NCBI RefSeq assembly: GCF_900183975.1
Contig: NZ_LT853882.1
Coordinates: 4,085,501 to 4,149,500 of the forward strand
DNA length: 64,000 nt
Origin: Xanthomonas fragariae
GTDB taxonomy: Bacteria; Pseudomonadota; Gammaproteobacteria; Xanthomonadales; Xanthomonadaceae
Direction: 5' to 3'
The translations under genes were made by a program, and so were the position numbers. The notes beneath the pieces are model-generated. The model worked only from the letters and a program-made list of their open reading frames with translations, had not been told where the DNA came from and did not search any database. Shown piece by piece: positions 16,913-26,025 of this stretch (position 1 is the first letter of the stretch; each line of letters begins with the position of its first letter).

Positions 16913-19783
16913 TCAGTCGTCGTGCAGGCTGGAGCGGCGGGTCGCCGCTGCGCGCCGGTCGCGCTCTTCGATCTGGCGAGCGACTTCGCGCGCCAGTGCG
17001 TTGGCATCCATGTTCGGTGCGGCGTGGACGTGGATGACGTAGCTGTTGCCGGCTGCCGGCGCGCTGGCGGCGCGCGCAGGGGCCGAGAGCGGTGCCCGGC
17101 CGTCGATCGCCGCCACGGGCGCTGTGGCCGTTGCCAGCGCCAGGCCTGCGCCCACCGCGCGCATGCGGTTGCCGAGCGCGGTCACGGCCTGCACAGGCGC
17201 GCCCTGGCCGTGCTGCAGGCCCACGGTGAGGCCTTGCAGGGTGAAGTCGCCCAGCTGCGCAAACACGCGTGAGGGGCTGTGGATGCCCAGCAGGCCCTTG
17301 AAGCGATCGACCACTCCGGTGCCGACGCTGGCGATCGCATTGCTGGCGGCGCCGAGCTTGGAGCGGATGCCCTGCACAAGTCCGCTGATCATGTCGGCGC
17401 CGGCCTGCAGCATCCTGGCCGGCCAGTTGGCCAACTGCAGGTTGATGCCGGCCCACAGCTGCAGCAGCCCCTGGCGGATGCGATCGCCGTTGCCGGTGAA
17501 CACGCCCACGATCAGCGACCAGGTGCCCTGGACGGTTTGCCACACCCCGCCGAGGATCTGCTTGATCACCGGCAGCACGAACACAAACGCCTGCACCAGC
17601 CAGCCGATCGCCTTGACCGCTAACTGCAGCTGGGTGACCAGCACCGCGCCCAGGATCTGCCCAAACCCGCGCCCGGCATCAGTTGCACCGTGCAACTGCG
17701 CGGTGGTGGCCTCGAACGGCGTCAGCAGCTGCTTGACCCACGCCCAGGCCTGGCCCATCGCGGTGGCCACGGTGTCCCACACCGGCGCCAATGGCGCGAG
17801 CGCGGCTTGCAGCTCGGCGAGGACCGGTGCGGCCACATCGACGATGCCTTGCCAGACGCCGATGGCGAAGGCCTTGATCGGCCCCCAGTACTTCCACACC
17901 AGCAGCGCCACCGCAGCGACGGCCGCACCAATCGCCAGCACCGGCAGGCTGACTGCGCCGAGCAGCGGCAGCAGCAGGCGCGCGCCATTGGCGAGCATCG
18001 GCAGCACACGGTCGCCGAACGCCAGCCCCTGCCGCAGCAGCACCCCGAAGCCACCGCCGCCCGACAGCAGCGCCACGGCGCCGTGGATCTGCGAAAACGT
18101 CATCGCGGCCACGCCGCCAGCGACCAGCAGCCCGCCCAGGATGGTCAGCAATGCCGCGCCGCCGATTGCGACCTTGGCGATCGCACCCACCAGCACCGGA
18201 TTGGCGCGGATCCACGTCATGATCTGGCCGACCACCGCAGTCGTGCGCTCGGTCAATTGCTTGAACTGCGGCAGCAGGGTCTGGCCGATCGATTGCGACA
18301 CCACCACGGCGGTGTTCTTCAGCAGCTGCAGCGAGTTGGCCGAGGTGGCCACCCGCGATGCGTACTCGGCCGACATCGAGCCGCCATAGCGCTGTGCATC
18401 AGCGACCTTGGCGAAGTTGCCCTGCAGCAGCTCCAGATTGGTCAGCAGCGGTGCGATCGCACCGATCGACTCGCGGCCGAACAGCTGCGTCATGGTGGCG
18501 GCCTGCTCGGCCTTGGGCAGTGCGCGCAGCTTCTGCAGCACCGACATGATGGCGCCGCCGGCATCCTTCTGCATGACCTCGGCCATGGCGGTGGCCTTGA
18601 TGCCCAGCTTATCGAAGGCCTCGCGCTGGCTCTTGGTGGCCGACTCGCCCGAGGCCAGGGTGAGCAGCATGTTCTTGATGCCGGTGGCCGAGACTTCCGA
18701 CTCGATGCCCATGCCGGCAACCGTGGCGCCCAGCGCAGCCAGTGGGCCGCTCTGCAGACCGGCCACTTCGCCCAGGGCACCGATGCGGTTGACCACCGCG
18801 CTGATCTTGTTGACGCCGGCCGGGCCGGTGTTGCCGAGATAGTTGATCTTGTCGGCCAGCACGACCACTTCGGCCTGGCCCATGCGAAACGCGGTGCGCC
18901 AGGTGGCCATGGTCTGGCCTGCCTCTTCTGCGCTGCTGTCGAAGGCCACGCCCATCTTGGCCGCATCCTCGGCAAAGCGCACCAGCTCCTGGCGCGGGAT
19001 GGCGGCCTGGCCGGCGGCCGCCACGATCTTGGCGATGTCAGCCGGCAGCATGGGCAGGCGCATCGAGAGGTTCTCGACATCGCGGCCCATCTGCGCGAAC
19101 TGCTGCGGGGTCTTGAAGTCCACGACCTTGCGCACGTTCGCCATTGCCGACTCGAACTCCATCGCATCGCTGATCGGCAGCACCGAGGCGCCTAGTGCGC
19201 GCTGGCCGGCGAAGGCCATGCCGGCGCCGTAGGCGCTCGCCTGCAGGCCAGCGCTTTGGATGCGGGCGCTTCGACGCTGGGCAGCGTCGATCGCCGCCAG
19301 GCGCTGCTGCTGGGCGTGCATGGCGGTGTTGGTGCTCTCGATCTCGCTGCGCAGGCGACGCTCATGCGTGACCAGCTCGCGCGTGCTGATCCCAGCGGTT
19401 TCCAGCCTGCCGCGCAGGCGTTGCAAGCCCGCCTCCTGCGCGCCGTGTGCTGCCTTGAGTTCGCGTGCGGTGCGCACGGCGCGCTCGAACTCGGTGTTCA
19501 TGGCAGCGGTGGGCGTGCCGGTGGACTTGATCTGCTGGGCAAGCGTGCGCACCGATTGCCGCTGCGCATCGAGTGCGGCCTTGGCACGCTGTGCCAGGGC
19601 GACCTGATCGCGATAGGCGCCGATGTCGCGGTGCTGGCTGTTGAGCTGACGCAGCACGTCGCGCTGATTGCGCAGTGCGGAGGCAACGCCACGGCTGCCA
19701 TTGAGCACGCGCCGGAACGGACCTGTGGCGCGATCGACGGCGGCCAGGATGACCTGCAAGCGCAGATTGTCGGAGGCCGCCAT
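16913..19783 (-). CDS. T: phage tail tape-measure protein T
   Basis: A 956-residue protein that sets tail length and occupies the tail tube. The N-terminal third (residues 1-200) is coiled-coil rich (repeated R, Q, A, L heptads). A TP901-type core follows (MEFESAMANVRKVVDFKTPQQF, LSMRLPMLPADIAKIVAAAGQAA, MASGESATKSQREAFDKLGIKA). Several hydrophobic helices are seen at about residues 530-650, with a C-terminal Ala/Gln-rich region. It is full-length and uninterrupted. It lies directly downstream of E/E', the frameshift pair that supplies its assembly chaperones in contractile and siphophage tails. Confidence 0.93.
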   Translation of the reverse strand: MAASDNLRLQVILAAVDRATGPFRRVLNGSRGVASALRNQRDVLRQLNSQHRDIGAYRDQVALAQRAKAALDAQRQSVRTLAQQIKSTGTPTAAMNTEFERAVRTARELKAAHGAQEAGLQRLRGRLETAGISTRELVTHERRLRSEIESTNTAMHAQQQRLAAIDAAQRRSARIQSAGLQASAYGAGMAFAGQRALGASVLPISDAMEFESAMANVRKVVDFKTPQQFAQMGRDVENLSMRLPMLPADIAKIVAAAGQAAIPRQELVRFAEDAAKMGVAFDSSAEEAGQTMATWRTAFRMGQAEVVVLADKINYLGNTGPAGVNKISAVVNRIGALGEVAGLQSGPLAALGATVAGMGIESEVSATGIKNMLLTLASGESATKSQREAFDKLGIKATAMAEVMQKDAGGAIMSVLQKLRALPKAEQAATMTQLFGRESIGAIAPLLTNLELLQGNFAKVADAQRYGGSMSAEYASRVATSANSLQLLKNTAVVVSQSIGQTLLPQFKQLTERTTAVVGQIMTWIRANPVLVGAIAKVAIGGAALLTILGGLLVAGGVAAMTFSQIHGAVALLSGGGGFGVLLRQGLAFGDRVLPMLANGARLLLPLLGAVSLPVLAIGAAVAAVALLVWKYWGPIKAFAIGVWQGIVDVAAPVLAELQAALAPLAPVWDTVATAMGQAWAWVKQLLTPFEATTAQLHGATDAGRGFGQILGAVLVTQLQLAVKAIGWLVQAFVFVLPVIKQILGGVWQTVQGTWSLIVGVFTGNGDRIRQGLLQLWAGINLQLANWPARMLQAGADMISGLVQGIRSKLGAASNAIASVGTGVVDRFKGLLGIHSPSRVFAQLGDFTLQGLTVGLQHGQGAPVQAVTALGNRMRAVGAGLALATATAPVAAIDGRAPLSAPARAASAPAAGNSYVIHVHAAPNMDANALAREVARQIEERDRRAAATRRSSLHDD

Positions 19784-19812
19784 TTAGGCGGCCTCGTTCG
19801 TTGGGTGGGGCA

Positions 19813-19926
19813 TCATTCGGCTCCGCTTCGTCGGCGGGCACGCTCGCGCCACGCCGTGAGTTCGTGCAACGACCAGCGCGCCATTTCAGATGGCGGCCAG
19901 TGGAAGATGGCCGCGATGTCGGCCAT
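19813..19926 (-). CDS. tail assembly protein E' (GpE family), reached by -1 frameshifting from E
   Basis: A 37-residue frame beginning MADIAAIFHWPPSEMARW, the characteristic GpE-family tail peptide (F-HWPP). It can be read on its own from the ATG at 19926. It is also the exact continuation of gene E after a -1 slip at the T-TTT-TTC site at 19983-19977. The E-E' product would run from 20237 to 19813. This reproduces the P2 E/E+E' arrangement upstream of the tape measure. Confidence 0.8.
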   Translation of the reverse strand: MADIAAIFHWPPSEMARWSLHELTAWRERARRRSGAE

Positions 19927-19934
19927 CGCCTCCT

Positions 19935-20237
19935 CTACGCAGTCGGGAAATCCGCTTCCCTCTGTGCCTTCGGCAAGAAAAAAACCTGCACCTCCTGGCC
20001 GACCGCCAGCAGGTCGGCCGGATCCATTGCATTAACGTCGGCGGTGGTCAGCGTGGGCGAGGAGATGCGCGGCAGCAGCGTCGCCAACGCGGTGACATCC
20101 AGCTGCAAGACATCTGTCAGTTTGAGGCCACGCAACTCACCGGCGCCGGGCTTGCGCACCTTGAGCTCGCTGATGGTCTGCTCGCCGCGCACGATGGGCT
20201 GGTCGAGAGGAATGGCGGGGGAAAAGGTCGGGGTCAT
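19935..20237 (-). CDS. E: phage tail assembly protein E
   Basis: A 100-residue cytosolic tail-assembly chaperone of the P2 gpE/phage_TAC type. It has an N-terminal PLDQPIVRGEQTISELKVRKP (beta), then a helical TDVLQLDVTALATLLPRIS segment. It precedes the tape measure, whose folding it is expected to assist. The last third contains the slippery heptamer T-TTT-TTC at codons 85-87 that gives the longer E+E' product. Confidence 0.88.
   Translation of the reverse strand: MTPTFSPAIPLDQPIVRGEQTISELKVRKPGAGELRGLKLTDVLQLDVTALATLLPRISSPTLTTADVNAMDPADLLAVGQEVQVFFLPKAQREADFPTA
19977..19983 (-). promoter_or_regulatory. programmed -1 ribosomal frameshift site (T-TTT-TTC)
   Basis: In the zero frame of E the codons read GTT TTT TTC, giving the canonical X-XXY-YYZ heptamer. 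Slipping back one base reads CTT GCC GAA..., which stays open through the E' frame to 19813 without a stop. The position and outcome match the known P2 E/E' frameshift. Confidence 0.8.
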
Positions 20238-20282
20238 CGGAAGGTCTCAAGGCTGTGGCCTGGCGGCGCCAGGCCGGAAGGG

Positions 20283-20792
20283 TCAGGCGCCGATGGCGCG
20301 GCGGTGAGGCGCAAGCAGATCCACACCGTTGACGATCTCGATCATGTTCATCAGATCGATCTCGATCACGGTGGAGCCGTTGATCATCAGCTTGTAATAG
20401 CTGGCAGCGGTCTTGACGGAAAACTCGGTGTCGTCGCCAGACTTGCCGGTGCCCGGATCGATGTCGCTGTGGCGGCCGCGCACCACAAATTCGACCGCAT
20501 CCACCGCGCCGTTGTCATCGCGCTGGTAGGCGCCGGCAAAGCGCAGCTGCACCGCGTTGTGCGAGATAGCGCCGTACTGATTGAGCACGCTGCGCATCAT
20601 GCCGCCGCACTTCCATTCGACTTCGATTTTCTCCTGGCCGAAGTCGATGTTGACCGGGCCATTCATACCGCCGCCGCGATATTCCTCCATCTTGCGCGTG
20701 AGCGTGGGCAGCTTCACTTTGACCACTTGGCCGAGATAGCTCTCACCGTCGTTGAACAGGTTGAGCGCTTTGAGTTTCTTGGGTAACGCCAT
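20283..20792 (-). CDS. FII: phage major tail tube protein FII
   Basis: A 169-residue tube subunit, the inner tube of the contractile tail. The start region (PKKLKALNLFNDGESYLGQVVKVKLP) and the YRGGGMNGPVNIDFGQEKIEVEW segment are typical of P2 FII. The gene follows FI with a 30-bp gap carrying a GGAG-type ribosome-binding site. Confidence 0.93.
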   Translation of the reverse strand: MALPKKLKALNLFNDGESYLGQVVKVKLPTLTRKMEEYRGGGMNGPVNIDFGQEKIEVEWKCGGMMRSVLNQYGAISHNAVQLRFAGAYQRDDNGAVDAVEFVVRGRHSDIDPGTGKSGDDTEFSVKTAASYYKLMINGSTVIEIDLMNMIEIVNGVDLLAPHRRAIGA

Positions 20793-20822
20793 GGGGGTCT
20801 CCGGGAATCTAAGGTGGCTGCG

Positions 20823-21989
20823 TTACGCGTTGACGCGTTCGGCGAAGTCGGCCAGGTAGCTGGTGGTGATCTTCTGGTACAGCTGCAGGTTCTCCAGCGG
20901 CGGCACCGGCGTGTAGTCGTAGTCGATGCGCAGCGCGCCATCGGCCAGCGTGGTGGCGCTGTTGACCGTACCGTCGAACCAGGCGGTGGCATCGATCAGA
21001 TAGCCGGACGCCTTCAGGTCGCGGAACTTGGCGTTGATCGTCTCGATGACGTCTTTGACCAGCGAGGGATGCATCGGCTTGTCGACGTAGAACGCCACGC
21101 TCTCGGCGATGGTGTCGGCCAGGATCTGCGCGGTGCGCGTGGCCGTCTCAAACGCGAACATGTTGTCCTCCGCGCACGTGCGCGATCCCCAGAAGCGTTG
21201 CCCGTTGAAGTTGACCAGCGTGGTGATGTCGCCCTCGTTGAGCACACCCGCATCGGTGGCCGGATCCTGCAGATCCCAATGCACATCCTTGGAGATGCCG
21301 GTGACGCCCGCCACGGGCACGTTGGACAGGCTCTTGTGCCAGCCCTGCTCGGCGTCGATTTTGGCGCGCAGGCCGAGCGCACGTGCAGTGGCATACGCCG
21401 CCGTCGTGGTGCTGGTGGCGGTATCGAAGGCCAGGAAGTCCGGCCAGATCAGCATCAACTCGCGATCGCCGAATTGCCCACGGTAGGTGATGGCATCGGC
21501 GACGGTATCGGCGACCGGCCGCACATAGGCCATGGCGCGCAGCTTCTTGGCGATGGTCGCCAGCGCCTTGGCCACCGGCAGTGTGTCCAGACCCGGAGCG
21601 CCCAGGATGCGCGGACGCACGCCCAACTGTGCTTGCGCCGCGAGCAGCGCATACAGGCCGGTGTAGCCGCTGGACTTGGCCTCGCCGATAACGTTGGTCG
21701 AGGTCTTGGCTGCATCTGCGTCCTCGGCCACACGCACCACGATGGTCACCGGGTTGGTCTGGTCGGCGATGCCCTGCAGCGTGGCGCGCAAGGTGCCCTT
21801 GATGCCGGCACTGGCGATCGCACCGAGTACATCGGTGAGCAGCACGGGCTTGTTGAGTGGGAAGATTTTCTCATCCGCATCGGACGCCGTGGCGACCAGG
21901 CCGACAATGGCGGTGGAGACGGTGCGGATGACGCGCGCACCTGCGCTGACTTCGATGACGCGAACGCCGTGGTGGTAGGCAGTGGACAT
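20823..21989 (-). CDS. FI: phage tail sheath protein FI
   Basis: A 388-residue contractile sheath subunit. It begins MSTAYHHGVRVIEVSAGARVIRT; the family signature VPVAGVTGISKDVHWDLQDPATDAG lies at about residue 225-250, with NEGDITTLVNFNGQRFWGSRT after it. The ATG at 21989 is chosen over an open extension that overlaps W. Full length, no lesion seen. Confidence 0.95.
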   Translation of the reverse strand: MSTAYHHGVRVIEVSAGARVIRTVSTAIVGLVATASDADEKIFPLNKPVLLTDVLGAIASAGIKGTLRATLQGIADQTNPVTIVVRVAEDADAAKTSTNVIGEAKSSGYTGLYALLAAQAQLGVRPRILGAPGLDTLPVAKALATIAKKLRAMAYVRPVADTVADAITYRGQFGDRELMLIWPDFLAFDTATSTTTAAYATARALGLRAKIDAEQGWHKSLSNVPVAGVTGISKDVHWDLQDPATDAGVLNEGDITTLVNFNGQRFWGSRTCAEDNMFAFETATRTAQILADTIAESVAFYVDKPMHPSLVKDVIETINAKFRDLKASGYLIDATAWFDGTVNSATTLADGALRIDYDYTPVPPLENLQLYQKITTSYLADFAERVNA

Positions 21990-22000
21990 AGGTTCCTCGA

Positions 22001-22360
22001 TCAGGACGAGCGGAAGCGGAGCGGGATGGTCAGGCGCGAGCGCGCATTGGCGGGAGCAACGTCGGTGCGTTCGCCTTCGATGGTCAGCACGAAGCAGCCA
22101 GGCGCATTGCCGACGACCAGGTCGACGCGGGTCAGGCGCAGGCGCGGCTCCCAGCGCATCAACGCGGTGGCCGTGGCGCCGTAGAGCAGCGTGCGGGTGG
22201 CGCCGTTGAACGGCTGGTCGATCAGTTCGGGCAGCAGCGAGCCAAAGTCGCGGCGCTGCTCGCGCGTGCCGATGGGTGTAGTGAGGATGCAGGCGATCGA
22301 CTGGGCCAGGTGCTGCTCGCCCTCGATCACACGCCCGGTGGTGGCATCGACGCCGATCAC
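22001..22360 (-). CDS. W: phage baseplate assembly protein W (GPW/gp25)
   Basis: A 119-residue baseplate wedge protein homologous to T4 gp25 and to the T6SS TssE protein. The conserved stretch is QHLAQSIACILTTPIGTREQRRDFGS, followed by LLPELIDQPFN. It overlaps the V stop by 4 bp. In P2 it lies between V and J; here it precedes FI. Confidence 0.92.
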   Translation of the reverse strand: MIGVDATTGRVIEGEQHLAQSIACILTTPIGTREQRRDFGSLLPELIDQPFNGATRTLLYGATATALMRWEPRLRLTRVDLVVGNAPGCFVLTIEGERTDVAPANARSRLTIPLRFRSS

Positions 22361-22920
22361 TGCGGGCCACCGCTGAGCGCGCTGCCGGCAGTCACGCCGG
22401 TGGTCTTGTGGTGCTTGAGGCTGATCCCGCCGCCGAGTACGTCGGTGGTTGCCGTCGCGGTACCGGTGATGGTGGCATCACCATTGATCTGGGTGGTGCC
22501 GTTGACGGTCAGCGGGCCGTTGAGCGTGATGCCGCCATCGGCAGTGATGGATGCAGTGCCGCCGCTAGGCAGCGTGGCCTGCAGCGCATGCGCGTCGGTG
22601 TCGTAGTGGATCTGCGCGCCATCGGCAAAGCGCAGCACGTGCAACGTATCGGACGCAGCAGGCGCTGCGAATTGGTCGGAGTACAGGCCGCGTAGCACCA
22701 GGCCATCGGCCAGGTCGCCAGCAGGCGACAGCACCACGACTTGCTCGCCGATCGACGGCGCCGACCAGATGATGGTGGTGCCGGCCAGTGTGACCACCCA
22801 GGGCAGATAGTCGGTCAGCATCTCGCCGACCTGCACGCGGCATCGCGCGGTGGCGAGATTCACCTCGGCAACAGTGCCGAGGCGAATGGCGTTACTCAGT
22901 GCGGAGGATGCGTTGCCCAT
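22357..22920 (-). CDS. V: phage baseplate assembly protein V (tail spike)
   Basis: A 187-residue central spike protein (gp5-like/VgrG-like). The OB-fold N-terminal domain (LGTVAEVNLATARCRVQVG, LPWVV, SIGEQVVVLSPAGDLADGLVLRGLYS) is followed by a beta-helical region of short repeats (ITADGGITLNGPLTVNGTTQINGDATITG). The C-terminus ISLKHHKTTGV occupies the place of the metal-binding tip, although only an HH rather than a clean HxH is present. Immediately upstream of W. Confidence 0.9.
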   Translation of the reverse strand: MGNASSALSNAIRLGTVAEVNLATARCRVQVGEMLTDYLPWVVTLAGTTIIWSAPSIGEQVVVLSPAGDLADGLVLRGLYSDQFAAPAASDTLHVLRFADGAQIHYDTDAHALQATLPSGGTASITADGGITLNGPLTVNGTTQINGDATITGTATATTDVLGGGISLKHHKTTGVTAGSALSGGPQ

Positions 22921-22998
22921 GCAGTCATGGTCGTCGCGCGCGTGCAGGATGACACCGCAGTTGTGCTGTAGCTGCGCGATCTACGCAGCGCAGCAGCG

Positions 22999-23226
22999 CT
23001 ACAAGCTCGCAGGCGGTTCCGGTGCGATCAACTCGCGCTGCGTGAATTGCGCATCGAAGTAGTACAGCCCGTCGCGGCGATTGAAGTACATGCCTGGCTC
23101 GCACACGGTTGTGTCCTGGAGTGCGCGGAACTCGAAGCCGTCAATGGTGAAGCCGCTCTCGGAAACGATGATGTTAATCACCACGTCGTTGCCGGTCTGG
23201 ATCATCGCGTAACGTCCAATCGTCAT
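22999..23226 (-). CDS. small phage protein next to the tail fibre (possible fibre assembly/attachment factor)
   Basis: A 75-residue product starting at the ATG at 23226, one base after the H stop. It begins MTIGRYAMIQTGNDVVINII and contains FRALQDTTVCEPGMYFNRRDGLYYFD. I do not recognise it as P2 G. Its position immediately after H, where P2 encodes the fibre chaperone G, suggests a fibre-related function by context only. Confidence 0.6.
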   Translation of the reverse strand: MTIGRYAMIQTGNDVVINIIVSESGFTIDGFEFRALQDTTVCEPGMYFNRRDGLYYFDAQFTQRELIAPEPPASL

Positions 23227-23227
23227 C

Positions 23228-24433
23228 TCAGCACCACTCAATGAAAACGAAGCCGGGGCACCCGGCCGATCCGTCTTTGCCGAACGTGGCGGCCGAGGCG
23301 ACATTCGAGACACCGCCGCCCCCTCCGCCGCCAGCACCAAAGCCATAACCCTTACGACTGGCCGACGTCGTTTCGCCAGCACTCCGTCCGCCAGGCCCGC
23401 CGCCGCCGAATGCACAGGAGCCACCCGTGCCAGCAGGGCCGTATGGCGCATTGACTGAGATCGTTGCCGAATCGCCGCCGGCCGGGTAGCCATCTCCACC
23501 GGTTGCACCGCCGACTTGGGTTGTACCGGCAAACCCGCCGCCGCCGCCCTGACCGGCAGCCAGAGTGGTGAGGTTGCCGATGACGGTCGCCCCACCAGCA
23601 CTGCCGGCTGCGCCATGTGTGCCGTCCGTTCTTGAACCTGCGCCAGCAGATCCACCGGCACCGATGATGATCGGGACACTGGCGCCAGGCGCAACCGCGA
23701 AGCGCACGCGCTGCATCGATTGCCCAGCGCCGCCACCGCCGCCTCCGGTCGCGGTGTAGCTCGCTGACCCAAGGACTTTCTCGGCGCGCGTTCCACCGCC
23801 CCCACCGCCACCGCCGCCGGCACAGGCGCTGACGTAGATCGCCGTCACCCCTGCCGGAACCACGAAGGTGCCAGATGCCTCAAAGCGCGCACAACCACTG
23901 CGGCTGTCGATCGCGGCTTTCACTGCGTCCGGTGTGACGGCACGTTGCGCGTCTACGCCTGAGATCGCCTCTGCGCGCGTGGCAAGTTCGACGATGCCTT
24001 CCTTCTCGGTGGTCGCGGCCGGGTTGGTGAAGTTGGCATTGCCAAACGTCACCGAGGACACGGTGACTCCGGAAAACAGGATATCGGCAGACATCAGCAG
24101 GTCAGAGGCGGCCGCTTTCTCCATGATCAGCTCGGGCTGGGAATAGCTGCCCAGCAGCGTGCCGTTTTCCAAGTAAAGACCGAATCCCCGAACCTCATAG
24201 GTGGCCCGGCTCGTGTCGCTGACAGTGACGTGGATGGTGGTGGACGACGTGGTGCCGCCGGAGATGCTGGAGAGCGTCAGGTGCTGGCCTGGAACTGCCT
24301 TCAGGTCATCGGTTGCAGCGAATGCCGCCGCAGTGAAACCGATGCTGGCCACCTTGGTAGAGGTGGTGCCGTTCTTCTCGGCGTTGATCAGCGCTGCGCG
24401 ACCAGCGGTGGTGAGGACCAGTTGTAATGCCAT
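23228..24433 (-). CDS. H: phage tail fibre protein H, glycine-rich receptor-binding end
   Basis: A 401-residue fibre. The N-terminal ~150 residues are the conserved baseplate-attachment domain (LVLTTAGRAALINAEKNGTT; VRGFGLYLENGTLLGSYSQPE), then KEGIVELATRAEAISGVDAQRAVTPDAV. The distal half is extremely Gly-rich, with runs of nine and eight Gly, and ends PGFVFIEWC. Glycine-rich distal adhesins of this type form polyglycine-helix sandwiches in some phages and bind outer-membrane receptors; that structure here is inference. It lies after I. Confidence 0.88.
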   Translation of the reverse strand: MALQLVLTTAGRAALINAEKNGTTSTKVASIGFTAAAFAATDDLKAVPGQHLTLSSISGGTTSSTTIHVTVSDTSRATYEVRGFGLYLENGTLLGSYSQPELIMEKAAASDLLMSADILFSGVTVSSVTFGNANFTNPAATTEKEGIVELATRAEAISGVDAQRAVTPDAVKAAIDSRSGCARFEASGTFVVPAGVTAIYVSACAGGGGGGGGGTRAEKVLGSASYTATGGGGGGAGQSMQRVRFAVAPGASVPIIIGAGGSAGAGSRTDGTHGAAGSAGGATVIGNLTTLAAGQGGGGGFAGTTQVGGATGGDGYPAGGDSATISVNAPYGPAGTGGSCAFGGGGPGGRSAGETTSASRKGYGFGAGGGGGGGVSNVASAATFGKDGSAGCPGFVFIEWC

Positions 24434-24436
24434 GGC

Positions 24437-24985
24437 TTATCCCTGCGCCGTCATCGACAGACGGCGGTAGTTGATGATGCGAATACCAGTCGCCAGCGAG
24501 ACGTTGCCGGTGGCTTGTAGCCCCTGCAAGAAGCCGAAGTGCGAGCGAACCGGCTTGGTGCGCTCGACCTCGGCGATGACCTCATCGACGAATCGCGCGC
24601 TTGCAGCCTTCCCATCGGAACCGTTGAGCGTGAGCGTCAGCTCGAAGGTGTGCGGTTGTCCGGGCGGCTGTTGCTGCCACCACTCGCGGATGGCCACCGC
24701 GCCGCCGAACGACTCGACGACCATCCGCACGCTGTTGGCGGTGCCCTTGCGGCGTTGGATTGCCATAGCGCTGCGCAGGCGCGAGCGCTTGACCGCATCG
24801 CTCCAGTCGGCCTTCCAGTCGTCCACCGATAGCGTCCACGCCAGCCACGGCAGATGGCCGGCCGGGCAGGTGTCTGGATTCCACAGATCCGGGTACGGCA
24901 GCGGGATCGCTTCCAGCCGCTGCGCAATGGACGCTAGGGCGCGTTCCATTGGTGTGGCATTGGGCGGCAGCGGTGAACTACTCAT
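24437..24985 (-). CDS. I: phage tail protein I
   Basis: A 182-residue baseplate protein starting at the ATG at 24985, overlapping the J stop by 8 bp. Conserved features: LPPNATPMERALASIAQRLE and the Trp-rich LPWLAWTLSVDDWKADWSD, then KGTANSVRMVVESFGG. It has the normal P2 J-I-H order. Confidence 0.92.
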   Translation of the reverse strand: MSSSPLPPNATPMERALASIAQRLEAIPLPYPDLWNPDTCPAGHLPWLAWTLSVDDWKADWSDAVKRSRLRSAMAIQRRKGTANSVRMVVESFGGAVAIREWWQQQPPGQPHTFELTLTLNGSDGKAASARFVDEVIAEVERTKPVRSHFGFLQGLQATGNVSLATGIRIINYRRLSMTAQG

Positions 24986-25868
24986 CGCTGCCGGCGTGCA
25001 CGATGTCGATCGAGGTGCAGTAAGCGGCCTGCGTGCGGCTAATCCGGATGTCGGCTGCCGGCGCGTCCAGCTCAACACGCTGCACGCCGTCGGCGAACAG
25101 CTTGGCCTTGATGGCCGACTCGGGCACATCGCGACCGATGCGGTGTGCCTCGTCCAGATATGCCTGCAGGCTGCGCATTGCCTCGCGCATGACCACCGCA
25201 GAGTCCGGGCCAGCGTAGGTGTAGACGCGCCCACCAATGGCATACGGGACGATCTGGACGCTTTGAACCGTGACGTTGTCTGTCAGTGGGCGCACGTCAT
25301 CGTTGGTGAGGATCGCAGCGACTTGGTCCAGCAGCGCCTGCGGAGCCGTGCCATCACCGGTGCGCGATTGGACCGTGACCAGCACTTGCCCAGGCGCGGG
25401 GCTGGTGGCGCTGGCGTCCATGACATCGGCTGCCGCACTGAGCGCGTGATAGATGTACGCGCCCTCGGGGCCGGCAACGCTGAAGCCCTCGGGTGCCAGC
25501 TGGATGCGGCGGCGGAAGTCCACGTCCGACTCGTAGGTCGGTGGGATGCCGGTCTCGGGTTGACCCGGATCGAGAACCAGGCGTGCGACACCGAATAACG
25601 CGCCCAGGTGATCGAGGTTGGTACCGGTGGCGAAGGCCAGCATGGTCTGCTGGGCTTTGTCGTTGGCGCGTTGTCGGATCAGTAGCTCGCGGGCTGCGAA
25701 CAGCTGCAGGAGCTTGTAGATCGGGTCGGCTTCCGTGAGCGCGGAGAACTCCGGCAGCAGCCGACGAAACTGCGCAAGCGCTTCGGCGAATATCTTTTCG
25801 AAGTCCAGAGCGTCGATCAAATCTGGCGCTTGGAGCTTAGATAGGTCAACTGCCGTAAAAGAAGCCAT
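24978..25868 (-). CDS. J: phage baseplate assembly protein J
   Basis: A 296-residue baseplate wedge protein (gp6-like). The ATG at 25868 (MASFTAVDLSKLQAPDLIDALDF) gives the standard N-terminus; an upstream ATG adds 12 unlikely residues. FSALTEADPIYKLLQLFAARELLIRQR and GTNLDHLGALFGVARL are typical. The 157 bp upstream, before the AT-rich cargo genes, may contain its own promoter, but no clear box was seen. Confidence 0.93.
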   Translation of the reverse strand: MASFTAVDLSKLQAPDLIDALDFEKIFAEALAQFRRLLPEFSALTEADPIYKLLQLFAARELLIRQRANDKAQQTMLAFATGTNLDHLGALFGVARLVLDPGQPETGIPPTYESDVDFRRRIQLAPEGFSVAGPEGAYIYHALSAAADVMDASATSPAPGQVLVTVQSRTGDGTAPQALLDQVAAILTNDDVRPLTDNVTVQSVQIVPYAIGGRVYTYAGPDSAVVMREAMRSLQAYLDEAHRIGRDVPESAIKAKLFADGVQRVELDAPAADIRISRTQAAYCTSIDIVHAGSDE

Positions 25869-26025
25869 GGCCGCTTGCTGCAAGGAACATGCATCAAGCA
25901 TCAATGTGACCGCATGCCGCTTCCAGTGAATCAGCTAGTCTTAGCTGGTTTTACAAGGTGAATTTGTGCTTCGGAAATCGTTGCATCCGTTTTCCCTTCA
26001 TAAATTCGAAAGGTAAAATTGTCGC

